Positions 50,100 through 58,997 are shown, counted from the stretch's first letter. The stretch is DNA of 64,000 bases from Chloracidobacterium thermophilum B (GCF_000226295.1 NC_016025.1:558001-622000); one strand, 5' to 3'. Program-made: numbers and translations. The notes: a model not told the origin generated them from the letters alone.

Positions 50100-50152
50100 T
50101 AACGCTCCAGTTCAGCGGCGGCGAGACGCCGCCCGCTGCATGCCCTTGTACG
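50097..50152 (-). other. attC site 5
   Basis: Minus strand: CGTACAAGGGCATGCAG, arms CGGGCGGCG/CGCCGCCGC, then CTGGAGCGTTAGCC. The left core (GTACAAG) departs slightly from consensus. It follows the end of the HsdR remnant 50162-50832. Confidence 0.75.
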
Positions 50153-50161
50153 AGGCCCCTC

Positions 50162-50832
50162 TCATGCCATCGCCCATTCTGCCGAAAGCACCTCCGCCTG
50201 CTCGAGCACCTTCTCTGTCGCTTTCTCCTGCTTGTCTGGGGGGTAGCTGTGTTTGCGAAGGATACGTTTGACCAGCACGCGCAACTGTGCGCGCACGGTC
50301 TCGCGCAGCGTCCAGTCGATCATCACGTTTGCGCGGACGGTACGAACCAGTTCCTGGGCAATTCGCCGCAGCGTCGGCTCGCCGAGCACCTTCACCGCGC
50401 TGTCGTTGGTCTCCAGGGCGTCGTAGAAGGCGAGTTCCTCTTCGGAAAGACCGAGCTGTTCCCTCCGCCGGTCCGCCTTTCGCATTTCCTTCGCCAGCGC
50501 GATCAGCTCCTCGATGACCTGCACCGCCTCCACCGCCCGGTTCTGGCGCCGGACGGCCCGCTCCAATAGCTCTGCGAACGAGCGCGCCTGCACCACGTTC
50601 TTCAGGCGGCCCCCCCTGATCTCGCCCTCGAGGAGTTTGCGGAGGAGCTCTACAGCCAGGTTCTTCTGCGGCATGTTTTCGAAGATGTCGTATATGGAGA
50701 TGTAGTCGCCGAAGACAGCCCGAGTGTTCCGGTCGTCCAGTTCGAGGGGGGGTGCCCATGAACCCTATGAAGGATGCATTTGGCAGGGCGTCCCGCATGT
50801 GGCGCGCGAAGCCATGGCTGAAGTAGCACTGG
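50162..50832 (-). pseudogene. hsdR: HsdR with a large internal deletion
   Basis: Begins [20 protein letters not shown], has a frameshift in a C7 run (50746-50752), continues [16 protein letters not shown] and then jumps directly to [20 protein letters not shown] and the normal C-terminus (EWAMA). Compared with 30993-32579 about 400 residues of helicase core are missing. The product cannot restrict. Confidence 0.8.
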
Positions 50833-50835
50833 CAA

Positions 50836-51215
50836 TCACACGCTGCGGCCTTCGCCGTACGTAAGTGCAAATACAGTGTCGGTCAGCCAGCGCCGGAAGC
50901 TATCGTTATCGCTGAACTGTTTGAATAGCTCTGTATCGTCCTGGAGTATCCCAGTCATCACGCGAACGAGCGCCTTGTCGTGTTCGATGCGGGCGTTTTG
51001 TTTGTCAGAGAACTTCCGAGCGTTCTGGTAGGCGGCGTCGGCGGCAACGCGCGCCGGAATTTCCTCGGTAATGAGTTTGCGCACCCGATCGGCATCAGTC
51101 CACGGAATGTTGCCGAACTGATCGTTGAACGCCTTGATGATGTTGGAAAGCCGGTCGAGTTCTGGTTCAGGCTTGTGCCCACCGCCCGCAGTGGGTATCG
51201 GTTCGATCTCGGCAG
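50836..51215 (-). pseudogene. HsdR C-terminal tail fragment (copy B)
   Basis: Encodes AEIEPIPTAGGGHKPEPELD, RLSNIIKAFNDQFGNIPWTD, then VRKLITEEIPARVAADAAYQ and on to VFALTY. It continues without a break from rhuM, in another frame, at about 51215. Copy A is at 45374. Confidence 0.78.
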
Positions 51216-51780
51216 CGGAATCCGGCCATGGTCGTAGTCGTCGAGAAGCTTGAGCGCCACGGCGTAGTCATGCACCACCCGCAACAGACCTGTTGCCTCC
51301 TCGCCGCTCAGTGCTCGCCGGTCCGCCAGCGTGGAGACCAACCGGATCGTCTGTTGCAGTTCCCTGAGGCGGCGCTCATTGACCGTGTAGCCCCGAAGGA
51401 TGTGGTCGCGCAGCACCTGAGTAGCCCAGATACGGAACTGGGTGCCGCGCTTGGAGTTGACCCGGTAACCGACCGAGATGATGGCGTCCAGACTATAGAA
51501 CGCGACAGGCTTGTCCGAACCGGGAATGTGCATTTTTTGCACATTGCTTTTTTCTTCAAGCTCTCCGCTTTGAAAGATGTTGCGCAAATGCTTTGTGATA
51601 ACACTTCGTTCCGTATCGAAAAGGAGAGCCATTTGCTTCTGGCTGAGCCAAATAGTATCCCTTTCCAGGCGGACGTCCAGCTTGACCGAGCCGTCGGGCG
51701 CCTGATAAAGCACAATCTCACCGCCTTGGGCAGCCAGCGGTTCTCGGATCACCTGATGCTTCGATGTTGATTTACTGATA
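51216..51780 (-). pseudogene. rhuM: RhuM-family protein, both ends damaged
   Basis: Encodes IVLYQAPDGSVKLDVRLERD, WLSQKQMALLFDTERSVITK, then LDAIISVGYRVNSKRGTQFR and IWATQVLRDHILRGYTVNER, the conserved RhuM core. RhuM genes are common passengers between hsdS and hsdR; their role is unclear. The start codon has been separated by the IS607-type element, which begins at 51787, and the 3' end runs into an HsdR tail after LLDDYDHGRI. Confidence 0.82.
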
Positions 51781-51783
51781 CAT

Positions 51784-52932
51784 TTACGCTGAACACTGCT
51801 GAACATTACTGCTCAACGGTGAAGCGATAGCATCCTGTCCATTTCTGAACAGAATGGCGGTATCCCGCAAAGCTCTGAGCATAACACCCAGAGCACCTTG
51901 CCAATCTCGTGGTAGCCTATGGTTGCACTTGGGGCATCTAAACACCTTTGCACCACCTGACTTAGTGTGGATGTGCCCGCACTTGGTACAGGTTTGGCTG
52001 GTGTACGCTTCCGATACTTCCACGACAACCACGTTTTTCTTTTTGGCTTGAAACTTCAGGAACTGCTTGAACCGATAGTGCGCCCAAGTGAGCATCGCCC
52101 TCGCCGTCTTGCTACCAAACTTCCTCCCTGCCTTGGCAACCATCCTGGCTGACTCGAAAGTGGGGAGAAATATCAATCGGTAGTTATCCGTTAGGAACGC
52201 CGCTACCTTGCGATGGCACTCGTCCACCAAGTCCCTGATTTTCTCTCGCAGACGAAACGCCGCTTGCCGCATTCGCCTACGCTTAAGTCTCGGTACTTTG
52301 CTCAGCCTGGATTGCAGATCGTCTAGGTGGTAGCACAGCCGAGCGATTCTACCAAAGTCCCCTTTGGCAATATCTACAAAACCTGTCCCATCAAACCCTG
52401 TAAAGAAACTTCTTACTCCAGGGTCAAGCGCAATCCCCCCCTTTGCTAACGAACACTGCTCGCTCACAGGCTCAGGAAAGATGGCATACCATCTGTCTTT
52501 CACCCGCATCAGCTCAGTTCCGCGTGTCCATTCTCCGGGTATCTCCTCGGACGCACGAAACGTCAAGCCTCGGGTGATTTTCGGATACCACGTCCCATTG
52601 CGAAAGTTGCCGGCGTTGAATTGCAGTGTATGCGACCTGTCCCGCACACTACGAAACCTCGCGTCTTTGCTCCGGCGAAACGCCAACCACGCCTCGACGA
52701 CCGCGTTCTGCTTGATATGGCAGGGGGTGTCCTTCACCCACTGGGGCAGGTCGGAGCGCAGAATGATGTCCCGCAGCTTTCTGGCTGTTTTTGGGGCACC
52801 ATACTGACGCTGATAGGCAATCCCTTGGTTGTAGCAGTACCGGCACGCCGCTTGCCACTGCTTCCAAACTTTAGCCAGCGCTGGTTCTGGATAAATCCGT
52901 ATCTTTCTCGATTGCAGTCCGATACTTCCCAA
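51784..52932 (-). CDS. tnpB: IS607-type TnpB
   Basis: 382 residues if the TTG at 52932 is used; the true start is uncertain because the gene overlaps tnpA. RuvC residues: GIALDPGVRSF (D), LPTFESARM (E) and the last D in RDWQGAL, which departs from the usual D-x-N-A-A. Zinc finger CTKCGH...FRCPKCNH. IS607-type TnpB proteins are RNA-guided nucleases that favour retention of the element. The divergent last motif may weaken activity. Only ~30 percent like the IS605-type TnpB at 26955 by eye. Confidence 0.85.
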   Translation of the reverse strand: MGSIGLQSRKIRIYPEPALAKVWKQWQAACRYCYNQGIAYQRQYGAPKTARKLRDIILRSDLPQWVKDTPCHIKQNAVVEAWLAFRRSKDARFRSVRDRSHTLQFNAGNFRNGTWYPKITRGLTFRASEEIPGEWTRGTELMRVKDRWYAIFPEPVSEQCSLAKGGIALDPGVRSFFTGFDGTGFVDIAKGDFGRIARLCYHLDDLQSRLSKVPRLKRRRMRQAAFRLREKIRDLVDECHRKVAAFLTDNYRLIFLPTFESARMVAKAGRKFGSKTARAMLTWAHYRFKQFLKFQAKKKNVVVVEVSEAYTSQTCTKCGHIHTKSGGAKVFRCPKCNHRLPRDWQGALGVMLRALRDTAILFRNGQDAIASPLSSNVQQCSA

Positions 52933-53516
52933 GTCCGTAGAGCCGACTACTGAAGCAGTGCAGGATGGTGAGGATATCCTCAACCAGTTCCTGTTGGGGA
53001 GAAAGGTGATCGTCATCGAGAACCAAGACTTCGCACCCGTATTGATGGCAGTACCACTCAACGAACTCAAATCCAAACCGGCAGAGTCGATCCCGGCGAG
53101 CGACCACAATTGTTCCGACATCTCCTGCACGGACTCGTTCCAATAAGGCAAGGAACTTTGGTCTTTTGAAGTTGAGACCGCCGCCAACCTCTCCGACCAC
53201 TTCGGCTCCAGGATAGAGGTTAACCAGTCTTGCAATTTGTCTCTCCAAGTCTGGTTTCTGTCCTCGACTGCTGACTCGGGCGTACAAAACGACTCGTTTG
53301 ACTTTTCTTGGCGTTTTGATGTAGCTGTCGAGGTCATACCTTCTCGCCCTACCAGATGGTGTACGTGTTGCATTGATCCAACCTTTCTGTTCCCACCGCC
53401 TCAAAGTGTGGAGACACACCCCAAAATAATCCGCCGCTTCTCTCGGTTTTACATACCTAGTCATGCCAAGCAACTATGCTGAGCATATTATACATTATTT
53501 TCAGCATAGTTCAGCG
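51787..53516 (-). mobile_element. IS607-type element (serine recombinase + TnpB) between hsdS and rhuM
   Basis: 1730 bp. Both ends carry the related inverted sequence CGCTGAACNNTGCTGAA (51787 reading right, 53516 reading left). Inside are overlapping tnpA and tnpB on the minus strand. A further pair CTATGCTGA/TCAGCATAG (53474-53509) stands in front of tnpA and could be a recombinase binding site. It separates the hsdS stop (53519) from rhuM. Confidence 0.8.
52871..53464 (-). CDS. tnpA: IS607-type serine recombinase TnpA
   Basis: 197 residues. N-terminal MerR-like helix-turn-helix (TRYVKPREAADYFGVCLHTL-RRWEQKGWI). The catalytic serine is in RVVLYARVSSRGQKPDLERQ; the arm region has GTIVVARRDRLCRFGFEFVE. 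It catalyses excision and insertion of the element through a circular form. A Met three codons upstream (53473) is an alternative start. It looks intact, so the element could still move. Confidence 0.9.
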   Translation of the reverse strand: MTRYVKPREAADYFGVCLHTLRRWEQKGWINATRTPSGRARRYDLDSYIKTPRKVKRVVLYARVSSRGQKPDLERQIARLVNLYPGAEVVGEVGGGLNFKRPKFLALLERVRAGDVGTIVVARRDRLCRFGFEFVEWYCHQYGCEVLVLDDDHLSPQQELVEDILTILHCFSSRLYGLGKYRTAIEKDTDLSRTSAG

Positions 53517-53518
53517 TA

Positions 53519-54189
53519 TCATTGACTAGAATCACGCTCTTCGCCATTCGCCTCTTCCTGCGAAGCTACGGTTGCGAGCTCTTCGGCAACAGGCTCTTCT
53601 TCCTCAGTTCCAGCCTCCTCCTCAGGCGGCTCATAGGGCAACTGTACCGCGACCTCGCGCACATCCACCTTGCCGGTGACAACATCGGCGATGAGCCGCT
53701 CGCGGGATTCGCGCAACAGTTCGATTTCCCGGCGTGCGACGGCGATGGCGGTATCGAGCTTGGCGGTCTCGGCGTCGAGGTATTCGACGATGGCGGTTTG
53801 TTCGGGGAGGGGGGGGAAGAGGCACACAGAATCGGCCAAGCATGCTGCGGCTGACACGGTCTCTAGTACTTCCGCGAACAAGCGAGCCTATCCACTCTAG
53901 GTAGACTGGTGATGACATCGCATACACCAGGAATGCCGCGATTGCACTTTCGTTCGGCTTCAGAATGCACACATCGACCGACGCGATCATGCGTACTCCG
54001 AGGTTGGGCGCCAAACACGCTCGCCCAACCGGATCACCGAGGCGGCAAATTAGAACGTCTCCCGGCATGATCTCAGTGCACCTGAATGCAACAAACGTCT
54101 CTTCGTCGATGAAGCGGAATCCCTTCTCCCTGTAGTGACCGATACCAATGTTTCCTGTCTGAATCAGTCGGATTCCTTCAGCTCTTATA
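53519..54189 (-). pseudogene. hsdS: HsdS, second recognition domain and C-terminus (part 3 of 3)
   Basis: From YIRAEGIRLIQTGNIGIGHY through GDVLICRLGDPVGRACLAPN to RESRERLIADVVTGKVDVRE and an acidic tail. It continues directly from part 2 (55840-56092, ...DGDWIESP), with a 1650-bp insertion between them. A C8 run at 53809-53816 shifts the frame before PEQTAIVEYLD; the equivalent run in part 1 is C7 and in frame. Stop at 53519. Confidence 0.85.
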
Positions 54190-54239
54190 CAGGCAAGGAC
54201 AAAGGACAAAGGTAATTGTACAGTGAACAATTCAATTCA

Positions 54240-54450
54240 TCTTTCTGATCCCCTGTCCCCCTTTCTCCCCTCCAACCTCCCCCTCTCTCTTTCCTCCTTC
54301 CTTCTTCTTCCCCTTCAACCCCCTCTCTCTTCCCTTCTTCTTTCTTGTTCCCCTCCAACCCCTCTCTCTCTTCCCTTCTTCTTTCTTCTTCCCCTTCAAC
54401 CCCTCTCTCTCTTCCCTTCTTCTTTCTTCTTCCCCTTCAACCCCTTCTTG
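54240..54450. repeat. Polypyrimidine tandem repeat
   Basis: The + strand is almost pure C and T for about 210 bp. Units of roughly 45 bp (CCCCTCTCTCTTCCCTTCTT and flanking CTTCCCCTTCAA) are repeated about four times with small changes. Such tracts can form triplex DNA. Confidence 0.85.
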
Positions 54451-54636
54451 CACGTTACCGCAAGTTCAAAAGACTGTCAGTTTTCATGTTATCGGTATTG
54501 ATAATAAGGAGAGAGTACGATGACCTGAAGGAAACAGGACTTGTTGACGGTATGAAGACTATGCTAACAAACGCATGTTAACGGCAATGCGTATAGTTTA
54601 CCCCGGGCAACCGTAACCACAAAAAGGAGCAGGAAC

Positions 54637-55839
54637 ATGATTGTCATGCAAAAGGTCAGAAGCGGAGATTATTACACCAGTAAGGATAAAGATGGATACG
54701 CTTCCATAGAACGGGAGGGGAAGAAGATAGAATTGCGCTTTGAATGGGTGGGCGAGACAAGAGTGAAGGATACCAGGGAAGAGGATGGGAAAGGAAGACG
54801 TGTGTGTTGGGCTTGGGGGGTGTTGATGAAAGGAAGAAGGCGACAGATATGGAGGGATGTGGAGGAGAACTTATGGCGTAAGAAACAAAGAAGATTCAGC
54901 CTGATGATGGGTGACTGCAGAATAGATGAGAAGGTTCGGGAGAGATTGGAGGAGATTATCACCGCAGGGGGAGTGGTGAAAAGGCAGAATGAGGAGTGTC
55001 CTGATGGGGAGGATATAGGGTTCTTTGTTGTAGAACAGGAAGGAGAGGGAAGAATCAACATCAGTACGCATGGAGGAGATGTGGAAGCAGTACTTGGGAC
55101 ACAGGGGTATGAAAAAATAAAAATCGTGATGGAGTTGTTCACCAGTTCCAATAAAAAGATGGAGGCAAGGGCAGAAAGAGAAAACACTCTTACATGGCGT
55201 GGAGATATAAGTTGGGTTGATGGTATCAGGGTGGTTGAAGATTCCAGGTATATTGATCGGAGAGGAACAGATAATGTGTGGTGGGGTGGTTTGGCCGAAA
55301 GGTTGAATATCAAAGGGGCCGTTGTGGGGAAAGATGATTTTAACCGTGTACTGGAAGGGTATGCTCCGGGGCTGGTGGAAGGAAAACGACTGGCAGTTAT
55401 GAGGAACAGTGGTCACCCGCTGCGAAAGAAAGGGACAGATATTGTTTTTTCAGCCCCCAAGGCATACAGTTTGTTATGGGCAAGTGCAGATGAAAAAGTA
55501 CGATATGAACTGGAACGGCTCAATCGGGAGAAGGTTTGTGAAACTCTGGAATGGTGGGTACATAAGGGCTTGGGATATATCAATCAGGAAAGGGAGGGGG
55601 ATCTGCGATTGGAAAAGGATATATTGGTGGGGATGTTTGAACACAGCAGTTCACGGGGAAAGGACCCACATCTGCATACCCACTGTGTGCTCGCCAATCT
55701 CACAACCTGCGGGCGGCGACTGGTGGTCAATAACCGATATACACTGGCGGCAGGATATGTTTACTGGCGTGGTCTATGTGAAGGGTTGCAACAAATGGGA
55801 TATGATGCCCGCCCGGATATGGTGCGCGGGATTTGGATC
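54637..55839 (+). pseudogene. MobF (TrwC/TraI-type) conjugative relaxase, 3'-truncated
   Basis: 401 native residues from the ATG at 54637, which has AAGGAG eight bases upstream. SGDYYTSKDKDGY near the start holds the nicking tyrosines. Conserved core: VEGKRLAV-type loop, TDIVFSAPKAYSLLWASADE, and the histidine triad in SRGKDPHLHTHCVLANLT. A ~150-residue segment between the tyrosines and the core is longer than in most relatives. After IWIY reading passes into hsdS antisense sequence and stops at 55965. The relaxase domain is nearly complete, the helicase domain absent. Confidence 0.83.
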
Positions 55840-56092
55840 TATGGACTCTCGATCCAGTCGCCGTCTACAAAGGTCTTGTATCCCTTTCCCGCAAGGCTCT
55901 TGATTGTGCGTACCTCACAATGCTCCGGCACGTGGCCCAGCCACGGGACGCCGGAGTCCTTGTAGGCCGGGTACGGCTTGCCGGTGCGGACGTCGATCTT
56001 GCCGGTGACGGCCTGGTGGATGAGGGCCTGACGGTATTCTTCGAGCAGCTTGATCAGCTTCTGCTTGGCGCGGGTGTAGCGCCGAATCCTCC
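55840..56092 (-). pseudogene. hsdS: HsdS, central helix and start of second recognition domain (part 2 of 3)
   Basis: Encodes RIRRYTRAKQKLIKLLEEYR, QALIHQAVTGKIDVRTGKPY, PAYKDSGVPWLGHVPEHCEV and GYKTFVDGDWIESP. Its upstream end (56092) follows on from part 1 at 28562 as YMDR-RIRRYTR, in frame across the shared GGAG. Its downstream end is cut by the relaxase segment. Confidence 0.87.
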
Positions 56093-56232
56093 ACGAGAAA
56101 ATCAATATCGCTTCGTTCGTCAGCCTCACCCCGGATAACGGAGCCGAAAACCCGCACATACCGTGCGCCGTGCCTTGCCGCAATACGCAGTATTTCTTCC
56201 CGCTGGGCTTTCAACCGTTCTCCCGGTTTCAT
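56089..56232 (-). pseudogene. mntA: MntA antitoxin, 5' fragment
   Basis: ATG at 56232: MKPGERLKAQREEILRIAAR, then GARYVRVFGSVIRGEADERS-DIDFLVE, the nucleotidyltransferase GS...DxD motif. The rest of the gene is at 28415-28565. It sits 3' of the ABC exporter copy end, the ancestral order. Confidence 0.88.
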
Positions 56233-56386
56233 GGGCAGCTTCCTCATACGGGCGACCGGACGGCCGTGGCCGCGCTGGCGGAGCGTGGCGGCGGCGTGGA
56301 CTCGCGGTACTGCAACTCGTACAACCGGCGGTAAATCCCATCCGCGCGCACCACGAGTTCCTGATGCGTCCCCATGTGACGAAATC
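56222..56386. repeat. Direct repeat: ABC exporter 3' end plus mntA start (copy 1)
   Basis: About 165 bp, some 90 percent identical to 58998-59164. It contains the last ~45 codons of the ABC exporter gene in degraded form and the first codons of mntA. With its partner it brackets the restriction-modification pair. Confidence 0.88.
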
Positions 56387-56422
56387 TCCAAAGACACAAC
56401 ACGGTTCATCCCCATGGATTGA

Positions 56423-57457
56423 CTATGGTTCGCCCGTGGCGGCCTGCTCAAATAACTTAGGCGCACCCGACAGGTCCACCGGGATAGACTTCTGACCTGC
56501 GGACAGCCGGGCAAAATAGTCCCTCACCTCCCGCTCAGAAAGATGGTTCAGGAACCGAAGCGCCGAACTGGCAACATACTGCGGATTGATTTCCATCGCC
56601 ATCCACCTCCGTCCAAACTGCTCGGCCACACTTCCTGTGGTGTTTGATCCGGCAAAGATGTCCAGCACCAGATCATCTTCCGTCGTGAGGAACCGGATGA
56701 AGAATTCAGGCAAGGCAGGTGGGAAACGGGCTGGATGGGTTTCCGCACCTACAAGCTTCGAGAGACGCAGGTAAGAAGAGTTGCTCTCGGTATTGGGAAT
56801 CTGGAGCAGATTCGAGGGGATGGCGCCACCATTGTCCACGGCAAACCCCTGGCTGATGTCGTGACCGGATGGCCGCTCCCTGGGCTGGTAAAACGCCTGC
56901 GGATTCTTCAACAGTGTTTTCATACGCCCGGAGTAGGGAACCAGAACCTGTCGGGCGTCCGCCTTCGGCCACTCGGATTTTGAGAACCACCACACGGTAT
57001 TGACCGCGTCCTTCACGCGGAGTTTGCGCTTGTTCACCCACTCAATAGGCGAGGGCAGTTTGGACGGGTTGTACCAGAAGAATTCTTCTGCAAGAAAGAA
57101 ACCAACCTCATCACACATCTTCAGGAGAATGCGGTACGGATACAACGAACGCACTGGAACGCCGCGCTGATAGGCCCCACCCAGGTCAAGTACAAAGCTG
57201 CCGGTTTCACGCAGCACCCGCCGCACTTCAGCACCATACCGACACAGCCACCCGACATATTCGGATTGTTCCTTGTTGCCATAAGCTTTCTGGCGCAGGA
57301 GGGCAAATGGCGGAGAAGTCACCACAAGGTCTATGCAGTCGTTTGGGAGAAGCCGAAGAAGGTCCATGGCGTCACCAAGATAGCAGGCACCCTGCCGTGT
57401 GGTATAAACCGGCGTCGGCAGTAGCCGGAAAGGTGTCGTGGCGGCAATTCCGGTCAT
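56423..57457 (-). CDS. DNA methyltransferase (beta class)
   Basis: 344 residues from the ATG at 57457. The catalytic motif VVTSPPFALL is at residue ~45 and the SAM motif LVLDIFAGSNTTGSVAEQFG near 280: beta-class order, N4-cytosine or N6-adenine. A target-recognition region lies between (YNPSKLPSPIEWVNKRKLRV, VNTVWWFSKSEWPKADARQV). It overlaps the upstream gene's stop by ATGA, so the pair is translationally coupled. It probably protects against the partner endonuclease encoded at 57454-58962. Confidence 0.9.
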   Translation of the reverse strand: MTGIAATTPFRLLPTPVYTTRQGACYLGDAMDLLRLLPNDCIDLVVTSPPFALLRQKAYGNKEQSEYVGWLCRYGAEVRRVLRETGSFVLDLGGAYQRGVPVRSLYPYRILLKMCDEVGFFLAEEFFWYNPSKLPSPIEWVNKRKLRVKDAVNTVWWFSKSEWPKADARQVLVPYSGRMKTLLKNPQAFYQPRERPSGHDISQGFAVDNGGAIPSNLLQIPNTESNSSYLRLSKLVGAETHPARFPPALPEFFIRFLTTEDDLVLDIFAGSNTTGSVAEQFGRRWMAMEINPQYVASSALRFLNHLSEREVRDYFARLSAGQKSIPVDLSGAPKLFEQAATGEP

Positions 57458-58962
57458 GGCATGGCTCCCGGCGTCCAGTCGGCAGCAATCCAGCTTTCCA
57501 GGAAATTCCAGAGCACGGAGACTGCGTAGTGAACATCCGGCCGCCTGCTTTGCAAGGCGGCGACGTAGGGTGTGACGGCTTCCTTCGGAAGATGTGCCAG
57601 CGTCCAGGCGGGCCAAGTCGAGCTGGTTTGCTCTGCGAGTTCCGCAATCCTCCCTACTGGTACATTGGGAATCCGGCGCAATGCTTCGGCAACTCCCGCA
57701 GCGATGTCGGCAGAGGGATTCTCCAACCCTTTCACGAGCGGGTCCAATCCGATAGCTCCAAGGTCCTGCAGTGCGTGGAGTGCTTCCTGACGAATTTCAG
57801 GAGCCACATCTGCAAACGCCTGGACGAGAACCTCTGCGGCTTCTTTGGTTCCGTGACATCCGATGCCCCACGCGCAGGCACTCCGCAAAAAAAGCGGCTG
57901 TGCAGTGTCTTGAAGGACGGTGCGCAGAAGCTGAAAAGCTTCTGGCGTGCGTGTCTCAGCTAAGGTTACGACGGCCTCCAGACGCATTTGCTCGTCAGGA
58001 CATTGAAACAAGATGTCGTGGAACTGAGTAGCGGCAGAGTCTCGGACCACTTCACAGAGGTACGCTTTCGCCTCCATGCGAACATAGGGGTCTTCCTCGC
58101 CGTCTTCTGCCAAAGCCCTGACAACGCCCTCAAGCTCGGTGGTTTTTGCCAGCCTGGCGAGTTTGCAACCGGTGAAACGAACGGTGCGCTCGCGTGAAGC
58201 AAGCAGCTTTGCCATGTCACATCTGCCCGCACAGCGGGATTCGTCAGATGTCAGGGGTTTGACCTGACCGGCAAGTACCTGGTGACGCTGAAAGCAGTCT
58301 CCGGCCGCCAGGAATGGGCGTACGTCTTCGGCAAGCCTGAAATGCCGGCGCCTGCCTGGGTTGTCGTCCAACAGATATTCAAGGTGTTCCTTATTTACCT
58401 TAACGACGTGGCCGCTGCCGGATGCGAAGCGGGCTTTCCACTTCACCTGAACCTCTGCCCCTTCGCTAATTCCCTTCGGCTTGAGCTGTTCCGGTGTGAC
58501 CTGCTTGAAAGACTGTACTGTGAACAGGTTTATCCAGTCTTCGACCTGCCAGGCCGTCAAGTGACGTTCTCTCCAGAGGGAACGCTGTTTATGCAGACGG
58601 CCTGCGCTCCAAACGCTTTCGTCCGCTGACAGAATGGGAAAGGCAACCCAGTCCGAGTCAAGCATCCCATAGTGCCAGGCCCGCTCCGCCTCACCAGGTG
58701 AGTGCGACCTACTCAACTCTGTCTTTGTCTTTGCTCGCGATTCGATACGAACGCCACATCGTGTGCAACACAGGTCCGGGATGCGGACCCGTTTCCGCTT
58801 CACACTGCGCCAAATCCGGGTTGAGAGCGCTCCCCGCTCCAGTTCAACAACGTTATGTCCAAGGGAATTCAAATGTTGTTGCACTGCACGGGCACCAACA
58901 ACACCGGCGGCAAGCATCCGAAAAAAGCTGGAATCCGTCTTGAATACCTGACGCCGTGACAC
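57454..58962 (-). CDS. Putative restriction endonuclease: PD-(D/E)XK domain plus HEAT repeats
   Basis: 502 residues from a GTG at 58962 (an ATG at 58917 is the alternative). N-terminal part: VGARAVQQHLNSLGHNVVEL, then RVRIPDLCCTRCGVRIESRA-KTK, giving PD...E-x-(R)AK with a C-x2-C pair, a nuclease-like core. Middle: EAERAWHYGMLDSDWVAFPI. From ~270 onward there are at least five helical HEAT/armadillo-like repeats (VVRALAEDGEEDPYVRMEAK, VVTLAETRTPEAFQLLRTVL, LVKGLENPSADIAAGVAEAL). HEAT arrays are unusual in restriction enzymes. The role rests on the coupled methyltransferase gene and the insertion pattern, so it is inferred. Confidence 0.7.
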   Translation of the reverse strand: MSRRQVFKTDSSFFRMLAAGVVGARAVQQHLNSLGHNVVELERGALSTRIWRSVKRKRVRIPDLCCTRCGVRIESRAKTKTELSRSHSPGEAERAWHYGMLDSDWVAFPILSADESVWSAGRLHKQRSLWRERHLTAWQVEDWINLFTVQSFKQVTPEQLKPKGISEGAEVQVKWKARFASGSGHVVKVNKEHLEYLLDDNPGRRRHFRLAEDVRPFLAAGDCFQRHQVLAGQVKPLTSDESRCAGRCDMAKLLASRERTVRFTGCKLARLAKTTELEGVVRALAEDGEEDPYVRMEAKAYLCEVVRDSAATQFHDILFQCPDEQMRLEAVVTLAETRTPEAFQLLRTVLQDTAQPLFLRSACAWGIGCHGTKEAAEVLVQAFADVAPEIRQEALHALQDLGAIGLDPLVKGLENPSADIAAGVAEALRRIPNVPVGRIAELAEQTSSTWPAWTLAHLPKEAVTPYVAALQSRRPDVHYAVSVLWNFLESWIAADWTPGAMP

Positions 58963-58997
58963 TGGCTCTTCGCGCTGGGTTCAAACAGAGTATCCTG

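Larger units (their letters stand above)
54190..55839 (+). mobile_element. 1650-bp low-GC segment with a MobF relaxase, inserted in hsdS
   Basis: Removing it joins CCATA (55844-55840, minus strand) to TATAAGAGCT and restores hsdS as ...DWIESPYIRAEGIRLIQ... without any gain or loss of bases. Base composition is well below the surroundings. No terminal inverted repeats are visible. Contents: a polypyrimidine repeat (54240-54450), then a relaxase gene truncated at the right edge. Confidence 0.75.

Noticed and set aside
52871-53464. Serine recombinase as the enzyme that integrated the 27.5-kb block or the cassettes
   Set aside because: It is an IS607-type TnpA within its own element; integron cassettes need a tyrosine integrase, and neither block end resembles the IS607 ends.
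54240-54450. CRISPR-like array of ~45-bp units
   Set aside because: No alternation of repeats and unique spacers; simple C/T-rich tandem repeat.
56126-56341. 71-codon minus-strand frame after the methyltransferase gene
   Set aside because: It is the duplicated ABC-exporter 3' end read in the wrong frame.
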